From Nesterenkonia lutea (GTDB taxonomy: Bacteria; Actinomycetota; Actinomycetes; Actinomycetales; Micrococcaceae): 64,000 nt of DNA. The notes beneath the pieces were generated by a model. It ran no database searches and was not told the origin of the DNA. It saw only the letters and a program-made list of their open reading frames with translations. The position numbers and the translations under genes are program-made. Of this stretch, positions 1 through 7,419 are shown one piece after another (positions within the stretch are counted from its first letter, which is position 1; each line of letters begins with the position of its first letter). The DNA lies in contig NZ_JADBED010000001.1 of assembly GCF_014873955.1 (NCBI RefSeq), positions 372,001 through 436,000 on the forward strand, given 5' to 3'.

Positions 1-1659
1 GGTGTCGAGCTCGCCGGAGTCGCGGTCGCCGCGGTCGTGCTGCTGATGACCTTCGGATCGATGGTGGTGGCGGGCCTCCCACTCCTCACGGCGATCATCG
101 GGGTGGCCATCTCGTTCCTCGGCGTCTGGGTAGTCGCCGGTCCGCTGGAGATGGCGATCAACAGCGGGATTCTTGCCCTGATGTTGGGACTGGCGGTCGG
201 TATCGATTACGCGATGTTCGTCGTCTCGCGCTACCGGGAGGAGCGCCACGGCCCCGACGATGCCGAGCAGGCCGCTGGTCGCGCCGTCGGAACGGCTGGT
301 TCCGCGGTGGTCTTCGCCGGGGCGACCGTGGTGATCGCCCTGGCCGGATTGTCCGTGGTCGGAATACCGTTGTTGGCGAAGATGGGTCTTGCCGCCGCGG
401 GAGCGGTGGCGGTGGCCGTCGTGGTGGCGCTGACCCTGGTCCCAGCGTTGCTGGGCTTCGCCCCGAACCGTGTCCTCGCCAGAGCACAACGTCGAGGCAA
501 CTTTCACCCCGCCAATGCGCATTCCGTGGCGCGGCCCTGGATGCGGGTGGTGCTGCGCCGTCCGCTCCTGGTCACGATGGCTGGTGTCATGCTGTTGGCC
601 GCTATCGCGGTTCCGTCGTTGTCGCTGCAGCTCGGCACCCCCGGGGATGCATCCCTCTCGCAGACAGAAACCCAGCGACGCGCATACGACATACGGGCCG
701 CAGCGTTTGGTCCTGGGTTCAACGGCCCGCTGACTGTGGTGGTCGACGCTCGCGGCGCCGCGGATCCAGCGGCCGCGGTGGCGACCGTGGCGAACAGCAT
801 CAAGACGACCAGTGGCGTCGTGTCCGTTTCTGATGCAAGCTTCAACCAAGAGGGTGACACGGCGATCCTCAGCGCGGTGCCGTCGACAGGTCCGACCGAC
901 GAGCGCACCGAGGACCTGGTGGAGAAGCTTCGGGCGGAGCGACCGGGCGTGGAGGCTACGGAAAAAGTGAGCTACGAGATCACGGGCACCACAGCGTTGG
1001 ACATCGACATGGCGCAGAAGATGCAGTCGGCCCTCGTGCCCTATGTCGGGATCGTGATCGGTCTCGCTGTGCTGCTCCTGCTGGTGGTGTTCCGATCGCT
1101 CTGGATCCCGGTCACGGCGGCGCTCGGTTTCCTGCTGTCGCTGTTCGCCGCACTCGGAGTCATCGTCGCGGTCTTCCAGTGGGGCTGGGCGGCGGACATG
1201 CTCGGCGTCGAGCAGACCGGGCCCGTGATGAGTCTGATGCCGATTCTTCTGGTGGGCATCGTGTTCGGGCTGGCCATGGACTATCAGGTCTTCCTTGTTT
1301 CACGAATGCGCGAAGCCCACGTGCACGGCAGACCGGCTCGCGAGGCGATCGTCACTGGTTTCCAGCAGAGCTCGAAAGTCGTGGTCGCGGCCGCGGTGAT
1401 CATGATCGCCGTATTCGGCGGGTTCGCGATCGCCCATGAGCCGTTGATCAAGATGGTAGGCCTCGGGCTCGCGTGTGCGGTGTTGTTTGATGCCTTCGTG
1501 GTCCGCCTGACCCTGATACCCGCCATATTGCAGCTGCTGGGCGAGCGGGCCTGGTGGCTGCCGCGCTGGCTCGACCGGATCCTGCCCCACGCCGATGTGG
1601 AGGGCGAGTCATTGAACGAACAGCGGCCGAAGCCCGTCACGATGGTCAGCGTGCAGTGA
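1..1659 (+). CDS. MMPL/RND-family membrane transporter, C-terminal part (5' end outside window)
   Basis: The frame is open from base 1, so the gene begins upstream of the window. The protein is mostly hydrophobic helices with one soluble loop of about 150 residues between two membrane bundles, as in MMPL-type exporters. Both halves carry the family signature: GIDYAMFVVSRYREE early and GLAMDYQVFLVSRMREA late, where the Asp-Tyr pair in a membrane helix is linked to proton coupling. Family members export lipids or drugs from the cytoplasmic membrane; the substrate here cannot be told. A histidine kinase and a response regulator follow 22 bases downstream on the same strand and may control it. 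The missing part is the N-terminal helix and first extracytoplasmic domain. Confidence 0.9.
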   Translation, partial: GVELAGVAVAAVVLLMTFGSMVVAGLPLLTAIIGVAISFLGVWVVAGPLEMAINSGILALMLGLAVGIDYAMFVVSRYREERHGPDDAEQAAGRAVGTAGSAVVFAGATVVIALAGLSVVGIPLLAKMGLAAAGAVAVAVVVALTLVPALLGFAPNRVLARAQRRGNFHPANAHSVARPWMRVVLRRPLLVTMAGVMLLAAIAVPSLSLQLGTPGDASLSQTETQRRAYDIRAAAFGPGFNGPLTVVVDARGAADPAAAVATVANSIKTTSGVVSVSDASFNQEGDTAILSAVPSTGPTDERTEDLVEKLRAERPGVEATEKVSYEITGTTALDIDMAQKMQSALVPYVGIVIGLAVLLLLVVFRSLWIPVTAALGFLLSLFAALGVIVAVFQWGWAADMLGVEQTGPVMSLMPILLVGIVFGLAMDYQVFLVSRMREAHVHGRPAREAIVTGFQQSSKVVVAAAVIMIAVFGGFAIAHEPLIKMVGLGLACAVLFDAFVVRLTLIPAILQLLGERAWWLPRWLDRILPHADVEGESLNEQRPKPVTMVSVQ

Positions 1660-1681
1660 TGAACCCAGGAGTGTCGCTCCG

Positions 1682-2842
1682 ATGAACCTGTTGACCGCCC
1701 TGGTCGCGTTCATCTTCGCCGCCCTCGGTGCCAGCCTGAGCACCGAGGGCATCTTTCGGCCGGGTGATGTGCTGCCCGGTGCACTTCTGAGCCTGGTTGC
1801 AAGCGGAGCCCTCTTCGCATCCACTCGGTATCCGCGCGCGGCGACCGTCGTAGCGATCGGCTGCGAAGCCGCCGTCTGCGCGGCCGGCTACCTGCCGACC
1901 CCGTTGCTGCTGGCCCCGCTGATCGGATGCCTGTACCGACTGACAGTTCTCAGCGGCCCCAGGACAGCCACCTGGTGGACCGGGATCGCTGTGAGCGCGG
2001 TGATACTGGGTGGAACGACCAACGACACGGACCCGACAGGAGGGTCCTTCCTCTTGGAAACCGTCGGCGTGGCCCTATGGCTGCTGCCAGCAGTGTTCGC
2101 CGGACGGCTGGCCCATGCCGAGCGGACCTACCTGCAGATGGTTCAGGCACGAGCCGAAGACGTCGAACGCAGCCGGGACGAGGATGTGCGCCGCCGGCTG
2201 AGCGAGGAACGACTCCGCATCGCGCGGGACCTGCATGATGTCGTCGCGCACCACCTCGCCGTCGCCAACGCCCAGGCTGGGGCGGCGGCGCACCTGCTTC
2301 CCAAGCGCCCCGAGCAGGTTCCTGACCTTCTCGCCAGTCTGGGCAGCTCCACGGCGGCGGCTCTGCGAGAGTTGAAAGCAACAGTAGGACTGCTGCGCAC
2401 TCCCGACGACGACGACTCCTCAGCGGACACTGCGCCGGCGCCCAGCCTCGACCAGCTCCCGGACCTGGTCGAAACCTGCCGAGCGACCGGCATGGACGTC
2501 CGTATAGTCAGCGACGGGACGCCGCGGCGCCTACCGCCGATCGTCGAGCTCACCGTCTTTCGGGTCGTCCAAGAAGCCCTGACCAACGTCACCAAGCACG
2601 CCGTCCGCCCAGTCGTGACCGTCTCCCTGACGTACGACGAAGAAGCCTTCTCCGCACGCGTGGTCAACACCTCCGACCACCCTGTTCCCGCAGGGACGGT
2701 CGGTTATGGACTGATCGGCATGCGGGAACGCGTGCGCGCCGTCCACGGGACGGTAGAAGCGGGTGCCACCGGCCATAATCAGTACGAGGTCACCCTCACC
2801 ATCCCTCTCAGCCCGTGGCAGGAAGACCTGGAACCCCAATGA
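1682..2842 (+). CDS. Two-component sensor histidine kinase, NarL/DesK-type (HisKA_3)
   Basis: A 386-residue membrane kinase. Residues 1-145 hold about five hydrophobic segments and no large sensor domain. The phospho-acceptor motif of the HisKA_3 group is RIARDLHDVVAHH with His185, and a GHKL ATPase domain ends the protein (N box in VFRVVQEALTNVTKHA, G box in GYGLIGMRERV). Such kinases sense envelope or membrane signals and phosphorylate a LuxR-type partner. The stop codon overlaps the start of the next gene in an ATGA, so the two are translationally coupled. The signal is unknown; control of the adjacent MMPL transporter is an inference from position. Confidence 0.92.
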   Translation: MNLLTALVAFIFAALGASLSTEGIFRPGDVLPGALLSLVASGALFASTRYPRAATVVAIGCEAAVCAAGYLPTPLLLAPLIGCLYRLTVLSGPRTATWWTGIAVSAVILGGTTNDTDPTGGSFLLETVGVALWLLPAVFAGRLAHAERTYLQMVQARAEDVERSRDEDVRRRLSEERLRIARDLHDVVAHHLAVANAQAGAAAHLLPKRPEQVPDLLASLGSSTAAALRELKATVGLLRTPDDDDSSADTAPAPSLDQLPDLVETCRATGMDVRIVSDGTPRRLPPIVELTVFRVVQEALTNVTKHAVRPVVTVSLTYDEEAFSARVVNTSDHPVPAGTVGYGLIGMRERVRAVHGTVEAGATGHNQYEVTLTIPLSPWQEDLEPQ

Positions 2843-3501
2843 TCAAGATCCTTCTCGCCGACGATCAAGCGCTGCTGCGTTCGGCGTTTCGCATGCTGAT
2901 CGACTCCTGTGACGACATGACGGTCGTCGCGGAAGCCACGAACGGCGAAGAAGCCGCCAGCCTCGCCCGCATACACCGGCCGGACCTGGTCCTGATGGAC
3001 ATTCGGATGCCCGTCCTCGACGGCCTGGCCGCGACGCAGCGCATCTGCTCCACGTCCGAGCTGGCGCACACGCGAGTGCTGATACTCACCACGTTCGAAA
3101 CCGACGAATACGTAGCCCGCGCACTCCAGGCCGGAGCGAGTGGATTCCTCGGCAAGGACGTGACTTCTGAAGGCCTGCTCGCGGGGATCCGAACCGTGAT
3201 CAGCGGGGAGGCTCTCCTCTCGCCGTCGGCCACCCGCGCACTCATCGGTCGCTTCTTGTCCAGTCCCGGCAGCATCGGTGAGCTGCCCCTGGGGTCGTTG
3301 GAGGCGCTGACCGACCGTGAGCGCGAACTCACCGCCCTGGCGGCTCACGGCATGTCCAACCAGGAGATCGCCGAACGGCTCGTCGTGAGTCCTTTGACAG
3401 TCCGGACACACATTCACCGGGCCATGATGAAGGTACAGGCACGTGACCGCGCCCAACTGGTGGTTGCCGCCTACCAGCAAGGTCTGGTCCGCGTGCGTTG
3501 A
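2839..3501 (+). CDS. LuxR/NarL-family response regulator
   Basis: Partner of the kinase directly upstream, starting at the ATG of the ATGA overlap; an earlier in-frame start at 2815 would lie inside the kinase gene. The 220-residue protein has a receiver domain with Asp8/Asp9, phospho-acceptor Asp54 (VLMDIRMP) and Lys106 (FLGKD). A C-terminal LuxR helix-turn-helix follows (LTDRERELTALAAHGMSNQE). It is expected to bind DNA when phosphorylated. Targets are not visible, though the MMPL transporter gene upstream is the natural candidate. Confidence 0.92.
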   Translation: MIKILLADDQALLRSAFRMLIDSCDDMTVVAEATNGEEAASLARIHRPDLVLMDIRMPVLDGLAATQRICSTSELAHTRVLILTTFETDEYVARALQAGASGFLGKDVTSEGLLAGIRTVISGEALLSPSATRALIGRFLSSPGSIGELPLGSLEALTDRERELTALAAHGMSNQEIAERLVVSPLTVRTHIHRAMMKVQARDRAQLVVAAYQQGLVRVR

Positions 3502-3879
3502 AACCAGCACCGTTGTAGTGATTTCCAAAGGCAATGGCGACACTGCCGAAGCCATCTACGACGAGTACGGGTTGTACCCGTTCTTCGCGCAGACAGGGGT
3601 GTCGGAGTCGACCGTATGGCCCTTTCGCCGCACTGACGGTGCTCTTCCTGTTCCTTGGTGCCTCGCCGATCGGACGACGTATGGGGTGATCCGGTCGTCC
3701 CCCGAACAAGCCTCGTCATTCCGAGACCGAGACCGAGACCGTGATCGCGCGGGCGCGCGGCCTGCGACGACGGCAGGTCATGCCATCCCGCAGAATCGTC
3801 AATCATCAATCGAGACTCAGGCGACGGATCGAGCTGTCGAACGTCCTTCGAAGCGCAGTTTCCAAGTCTGAATCAATAA
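3502..3879. other. Intergenic stretch with no supported gene
   Basis: No reading frame with a ribosome binding site and actinobacterial codon use is seen between the response regulator and the terminator next to attL. The only pattern noticed is a short 6-bp tandem repeat (CGAGAC, three units) near 3720-3740. The stretch may be decayed coding sequence. Confidence 0.5.
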
Positions 3880-3918
3880 GAAACCCCGAACTGAAGGTGT
3901 CTCCAGGTCAGGGGTTTC
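3880..3918 (-). terminator. Terminator of the original tRNA-Thr transcript, now separated from the gene
   Basis: GAAACCCC at 3880-3887 pairs with GGGGTTTC at 3911-3918. Read on the minus strand the hairpin is followed by TTATT. It lies just downstream of the displaced tRNA 3' end (attL), so before integration it probably ended the tRNA-Thr transcript. Confidence 0.6.
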
Positions 3919-3922
3919 AGTC

Positions 3923-3962
3923 GAGCCGCCTGCCGGAATCGAACCGGCGACCTATTCATTAC
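3923..3962 (-). repeat. attL: displaced 3' end of tRNA-Thr (40-bp direct repeat)
   Basis: These 40 bases are identical to 17091-17130, which form the 3' half of the intact tRNA-Thr(CGT) gene. After base 3962 the sequence no longer matches the tRNA and no tRNA can fold here. The left copy is therefore the chromosomal 3' end displaced by integration, and the element runs from 3963 to about 17130. The integrase gene begins 136 bases further in. Confidence 0.92.
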
Positions 3963-4074
3963 CCGATTAATAACAAGTTCCTGCTGGTCAGATCGCCTAG
4001 TGTCCGCTTCTGACAGGGTATATAGGTGTTCTCTCATATCCAGAGATATCCCGCGATTCTCCTGAATGCCCGTC

Positions 4075-4100
4075 CTAGACCGTAGTCTTGAGCGTAGTTA
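4075..4100 (+). promoter_or_regulatory. Candidate integrase arm-type site, left copy
   Basis: CCGTAGTCTTGAGCGTAG lies here and a close copy, CCGTAGTTTAGAGCGTAG, lies at the other end of the element (17002-17028 for the full match). Both are in the same orientation and flank the att core in the circular form. Each contains two CGTAG units 12 bases apart. This layout fits arm sites bound by the N-terminal domain of a tyrosine integrase. The left copy overlaps the stop codon of the integrase gene. Confidence 0.45.
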
Positions 4101-5339
4101 CACCGCGCGTAGTTGCCGAGCTGCGGCCTGCATTCCGGATGTGTCAGACAGGTCGGTGTAGTGTCCCCGCGAAGTAGCCGCATTGTGTCCGAAGAAGGCC
4201 GTCCTCACGGCCTCGGGTACAGAGTCCAGTAGAAGGCTGTTCAGAGTGGCCCGCCACACGTGTGATCGTGCAGTCCGTAGCAGCTCGATATTCAGTTTCT
4301 CCGCCAGCGCTAGATAGAGGTCAGCAACGGCGGCGGTGCAATTGCGACCGTCCCATGGGACGGTGGGGTCTGCGGGGGAGCCGATTACTCGCTCGGCTTC
4401 GTGGTGGGCAGAGTTTCGTCGTTCGAGGATCCGTGCGGCCACCCTTCCGTCCAGGACAGGCACATGGCGACCTCGATGGGTCTTTGAGATTTCCGCAGTT
4501 ACTTCCACATGCATGGTTCCATCGTCGGCAACCTCAACTTCCCGCCAGGTGATGCTGGTAGCCTCGCTGATTCGAAGTCCGGTGGCCGCCTGGAGCAGTG
4601 TCAGGTCGATGGCGTTACGCCGTTTGGCCACTCGGTCCTCTAGCTTCCACCGACCCCGCTTCGGGCTCTCGATGCCGTCGGAGGGGTCAATCTCTAACAG
4701 GTAGTCCACGACGCGCTGGTAATCCTCGCGACTCAGTGACCTTCCTCCGCGCCGCGGGGGCGTCTTGGGCCCCAGGTCGAGAGATTCACCCTTGATCGGG
4801 TCGGCCCCGATGAGGTTGTCGCGCTTGAGCTGCGCGACCACGTACTTCGAAAGCACGCTTCGCGCCTGGTGGGCACTCTCAGGTCCGTGGAGGTCTGCAA
4901 TCTCACGCAGGGCGTGTTCCATGGCACGGAAGGTGGTGCCCGATGCGATGCTATGGCCTCGGAGGCTGTCGCGGTGGCGGTGGGTCTGGCAGTCTCCGGC
5001 GAGCAGTTTCAGTACGAGGGAGTATCGCTTCCGGCTGCTGTCACGAAGCCGGGCACTTTCGATTGCGGGTTTGGACACAGCGGCGATGTACTCGACCAGA
5101 GGATCTGTGGTCTTCCAGGTGCTGTCGGCGCTAGCCATGAGTTCGTTGGCGGTCTGCCGTGCACGTCTTCGAACCTCGCCCTTACTGGACCCCTGCGTGC
5201 GCTTGGTAACGAGTCTTCCGTCGGAGAGTCGAAGACTCCAATCCAGGAGCCACACGCTGCCCTTAGGCCTGGGTTGAACTCGGTCGATGGAGTGCTGACC
5301 CGGTTCTAACCTGGTGGTGGCTGCGCGCATTCTCGTCAT
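4098..5339 (-). CDS. Tyrosine-type site-specific integrase
   Basis: A 413-residue phage-type recombinase. The catalytic residues are all visible: Arg256 (ATGLRISEA), Lys286 (ISKTHRG), His360/Arg363 (SHVWRATLN), His385 (FFGHN) and the nucleophile Tyr394 (RGHYTD). An N-terminal arm-binding region and a SAM-like core-binding domain (about 80-180) precede the catalytic domain. It lies just inside attL and is expected to integrate and excise the element at the tRNA-Thr 3' end. An alternative start is Met4. The enzyme looks intact. Confidence 0.93.
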   Translation of the reverse strand: MTRMRAATTRLEPGQHSIDRVQPRPKGSVWLLDWSLRLSDGRLVTKRTQGSSKGEVRRRARQTANELMASADSTWKTTDPLVEYIAAVSKPAIESARLRDSSRKRYSLVLKLLAGDCQTHRHRDSLRGHSIASGTTFRAMEHALREIADLHGPESAHQARSVLSKYVVAQLKRDNLIGADPIKGESLDLGPKTPPRRGGRSLSREDYQRVVDYLLEIDPSDGIESPKRGRWKLEDRVAKRRNAIDLTLLQAATGLRISEATSITWREVEVADDGTMHVEVTAEISKTHRGRHVPVLDGRVAARILERRNSAHHEAERVIGSPADPTVPWDGRNCTAAVADLYLALAEKLNIELLRTARSHVWRATLNSLLLDSVPEAVRTAFFGHNAATSRGHYTDLSDTSGMQAAARQLRAV

Positions 5340-6073
5340 ACCCAGAGCGTATTTCTTACAAGTGGTTCAAGTCAAACGCAGGGTCGATGTTTGGCTGCAG
5401 GCGAGAGCTCTGCGGATTTGTACCCGTCCCTGCACCCAGTGCGTACCGGAGCAGGAGGGGCTCTGACGGTACGCAGAGAACCTTGTAAACAAAGGGATCG
5501 GGAGGGATTCAGGGTCGACGTACCGGGGTGTAACCCCTAGAAGCAGATTTGGCTGGGCAAGGCTTGGCTGGTGACCTTGAGGTGCACAAGTGTGCTTTCG
5601 GCTCGGCGTGGGACTGCCTGTGCCTACTAATCCTTGTGTTCTCAGGGCGTGCGCGCGCGGGGGCACGTCATCTTCCTTGATTGAAAGAAGTGTGCATAAG
5701 TGTGGGTAAGTGTGCTCGATGTGACCGTGAACAGTCCTTGATTCCCTTGATAGATCAGGCGATTCGGCTGTGGTTCCGATCGGTTCGGGTTAGAACCCCA
5801 AGTGTGCTCGAAGGCGCATTGACGTCTGACCCAGATCCGATGTCAGTCTTGATCAAGAACACAAAGAGAACATGAACAGGCGCGACATCAATCCCGGGTC
5901 AGTTGATCCCATTCTGGACATCCACCGGTGGCTTCGGTACTGTAAGGGCATTCGAAGGCGTTCCACGAGGCTCTGCAATTGCATCCTTGATACTCAGCTT
6001 CAACCCCAATGGTGAGCTGATAAAGGGCAACAGTATCCGGGGACCGGAAAACACTCGTACCGAAGGTGTTGCC
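5340..6073. other. Non-coding control region between integrase and the HTH gene
   Basis: No convincing gene is seen; frames here (for example 5681-5875) lack a good ribosome binding site and a recognisable product. The stretch holds five copies of AAGTGTG(C/G), described separately, and two small hairpins with GGGGTGTAACCCC near 5525 and GGGTTAGAACCC near 5787. It probably carries the int promoter and a replication origin or excision-control site. Confidence 0.5.
5588..5807 (+). repeat. Iteron-like AAGTGTGC repeats upstream of rep
   Basis: AAGTGTG followed by C or G occurs at 5588, 5688, 5698, 5708 and 5800. The middle three are spaced exactly 10 bases apart, putting them on one face of the helix. 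The copies at 5708 and 5800 match over 12 bases (AAGTGTGCTCGA). The position upstream of the HTH and rep genes suggests binding sites for Rep or for the HTH protein. Confidence 0.5.
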
Positions 6074-6307
6074 GTGTCCTCGAATAGTTCTATCTCCGCC
6101 GTGTCGTATGGTTCGATCCCGCGGCTTTCGCTCAATACCCGCCAGACGTCTGAGACCCTCGGTGTCACGGTGCAGACGCTCGCTAAGTGGCGGTGCCGTG
6201 GTGAGGGTCCGCCCTTCAGTAAGGTCAATTCCATGATCCTCTACCGAATCGAATCTCTCGACCAATTCTTGCGTGAGCGGGAACAGGGTGGGGGTCGTGG
6301 GAAGTGA
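6074..6307 (+). CDS. Small helix-turn-helix protein (excisionase/MerR-like, HTH_17)
   Basis: The supported part of this frame has a winged HTH of the excisionase/MerR type: LNTRQTSETLGVTVQTLAKW, then an arginine turn (RCRGEGPPF) and a YRIESLDQFLRERE helix. The GTG at 6074 is chosen because GAAGG lies 7 bases upstream; a longer frame opens at 5903 but its first 57 residues look non-coding. The stop overlaps the GTG start of rep (GTGA). It may be the directionality factor for the integrase or a regulator of rep. Length from 6074 is 77 residues, typical for an excisionase. Confidence 0.7.
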   Translation: MSSNSSISAVSYGSIPRLSLNTRQTSETLGVTVQTLAKWRCRGEGPPFSKVNSMILYRIESLDQFLREREQGGGRGK

Positions 6308-7140
6308 CTAAAGCACAGACGGAACAGTCTGCTGGCCAGGATTCGAGCCAGTATCCCGTGATGCACGGCCAGGGCGGAGGAGCAAAGAATCCGCGATATC
6401 GGATTTTCAGCTTCACCCAACGACTGCATCATCCAGAATCGGGAAAACCCTTGATGACCCCCAAGGCGATTCAGGGGCATCTCGACGACTACGTCTCGAT
6501 CACGGAGTATGCGTATCTCGTTCACGACAAGGACCAAGACTCGCAAGGGGCGCCCGTGGGCGCCCACATCCAGGGCGTCGTCCGGCTGAAACACGCTCGT
6601 GAACAGGAGCAGCTAGCCCAGTGGCTGCGTCTGCCGTCCGCACTGGTCAAGCCCATAATGGGCCGCGGTCCTGGCAAGTACGCTCGCGTGCTGCGGTATT
6701 TGACGCACGAGTCTCCCAGTGAGCAGGCTCAGGGCAAGCACCACTACAGCGATTCGGAGGTAGTGGCCAATTTCGATTGGCGAGCGGCGATAGATGCGCA
6801 CTTCACACCCTCTGTGGAACAGCCGTTGACCGCGCTGCAGCAGGTCAAGATGGACTTACTCTCCGGACGCACTACGGCGAATCAGGTGCGTGACCAGCAT
6901 CCGTTGATCTATGCCGAGCACTCTTTCAAGCTCCGGAGGCTGGAAACGGATTTCCTGGAAAGGGTGAAAGACCTCGCTGTCAGGCTCGATTACTGGACTG
7001 AAGCTGGGACAGCGGATCTCCAGCGGATCTACGGGCTAAAGACGGCTGCGGAGGAGCTGGGGATTCAAGGCTCCTTGGAAGAACAGTGTCTCCGTGCGGT
7101 TCGGATCAAGACGTCCCCATTTCCGGGCGGTGTGGTCTGA
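6304..7140 (+). CDS. Plasmid-type replication initiator (Rep_2-like HUH endonuclease)
   Basis: A 278-residue protein resembling rolling-circle initiators of the Rep_2 group: HDKD at 74-77, the His-x-Gln metal motif AHIQGVV around 88 and YLTHESP around 132-138, with candidate nucleophile Tyr126 or Tyr132. It starts at a GTG overlapping the stop of the HTH gene. No helicase P-loop follows. Related actinobacterial replicases often have a fused SF3 helicase, so this could be a short form or a truncation; the gene ends just before a large perfect palindrome. Its role would be replication of the excised element. Confidence 0.65.
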   Translation: MTKAQTEQSAGQDSSQYPVMHGQGGGAKNPRYRIFSFTQRLHHPESGKPLMTPKAIQGHLDDYVSITEYAYLVHDKDQDSQGAPVGAHIQGVVRLKHAREQEQLAQWLRLPSALVKPIMGRGPGKYARVLRYLTHESPSEQAQGKHHYSDSEVVANFDWRAAIDAHFTPSVEQPLTALQQVKMDLLSGRTTANQVRDQHPLIYAEHSFKLRRLETDFLERVKDLAVRLDYWTEAGTADLQRIYGLKTAAEELGIQGSLEEQCLRAVRIKTSPFPGGVV

Positions 7141-7153
7141 CTCTGCGGGTGGT

Positions 7154-7208
7154 GAGCCCATCGGGCGGGCTGGGCGCGCCCCGCGCGCCCAGCCCGCCCG
7201 ATGGGCTC
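7154..7208. repeat. Perfect 26-bp-arm palindrome after rep
   Basis: Bases 7154-7179 are perfectly complementary to 7183-7208, leaving a 3-base loop. It begins 13 bases after the rep stop codon. No T-run follows on either strand, so a simple intrinsic terminator is not obvious. A rolling-circle origin or single-strand-origin hairpin is an alternative. The rest of 7141-7419 shows nothing else. Confidence 0.85.
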
Positions 7209-7419
7209 TACATCTAAATCCGCCCCATTTCCGCTTACAGCATCACTTTCCACGGGACTGCCCGGGCGCTGCCTCCGAAACAAGGAGACAAACCCGCGGT
7301 CAGGCACGGGCACTGTTGGAGCCTGCTCGGACTCTCTCCCCGCGCTCCCACGCCTCAACGTCGCTCCTGTTGTTTCCGCGTAGGCCGGGCCCATGTGTTC
7401 CTCTATGACGCCCAACGGG

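Noticed and set aside
3443..3871. Plus-strand frame of 142 codons after the response regulator
   Set aside because: Its beginning overlaps the end of the response regulator gene in another phase, it has no ribosome binding site, and the product has no recognisable motif.
3923..3962. Second tRNA-Thr gene
   Set aside because: Only the 3' half is present; the D-arm and 5' acceptor strand are missing, so it is the attL remnant.
5367..5666. Minus-strand frame of 99 codons upstream of the integrase
   Set aside because: No ribosome binding site, no recognisable domain and unusual composition; it overlaps one iteron-like site.
5681..5875. Plus-strand frame of 64 codons
   Set aside because: It is built across the iteron-like repeats and has no supporting start signal or homology-like motif.
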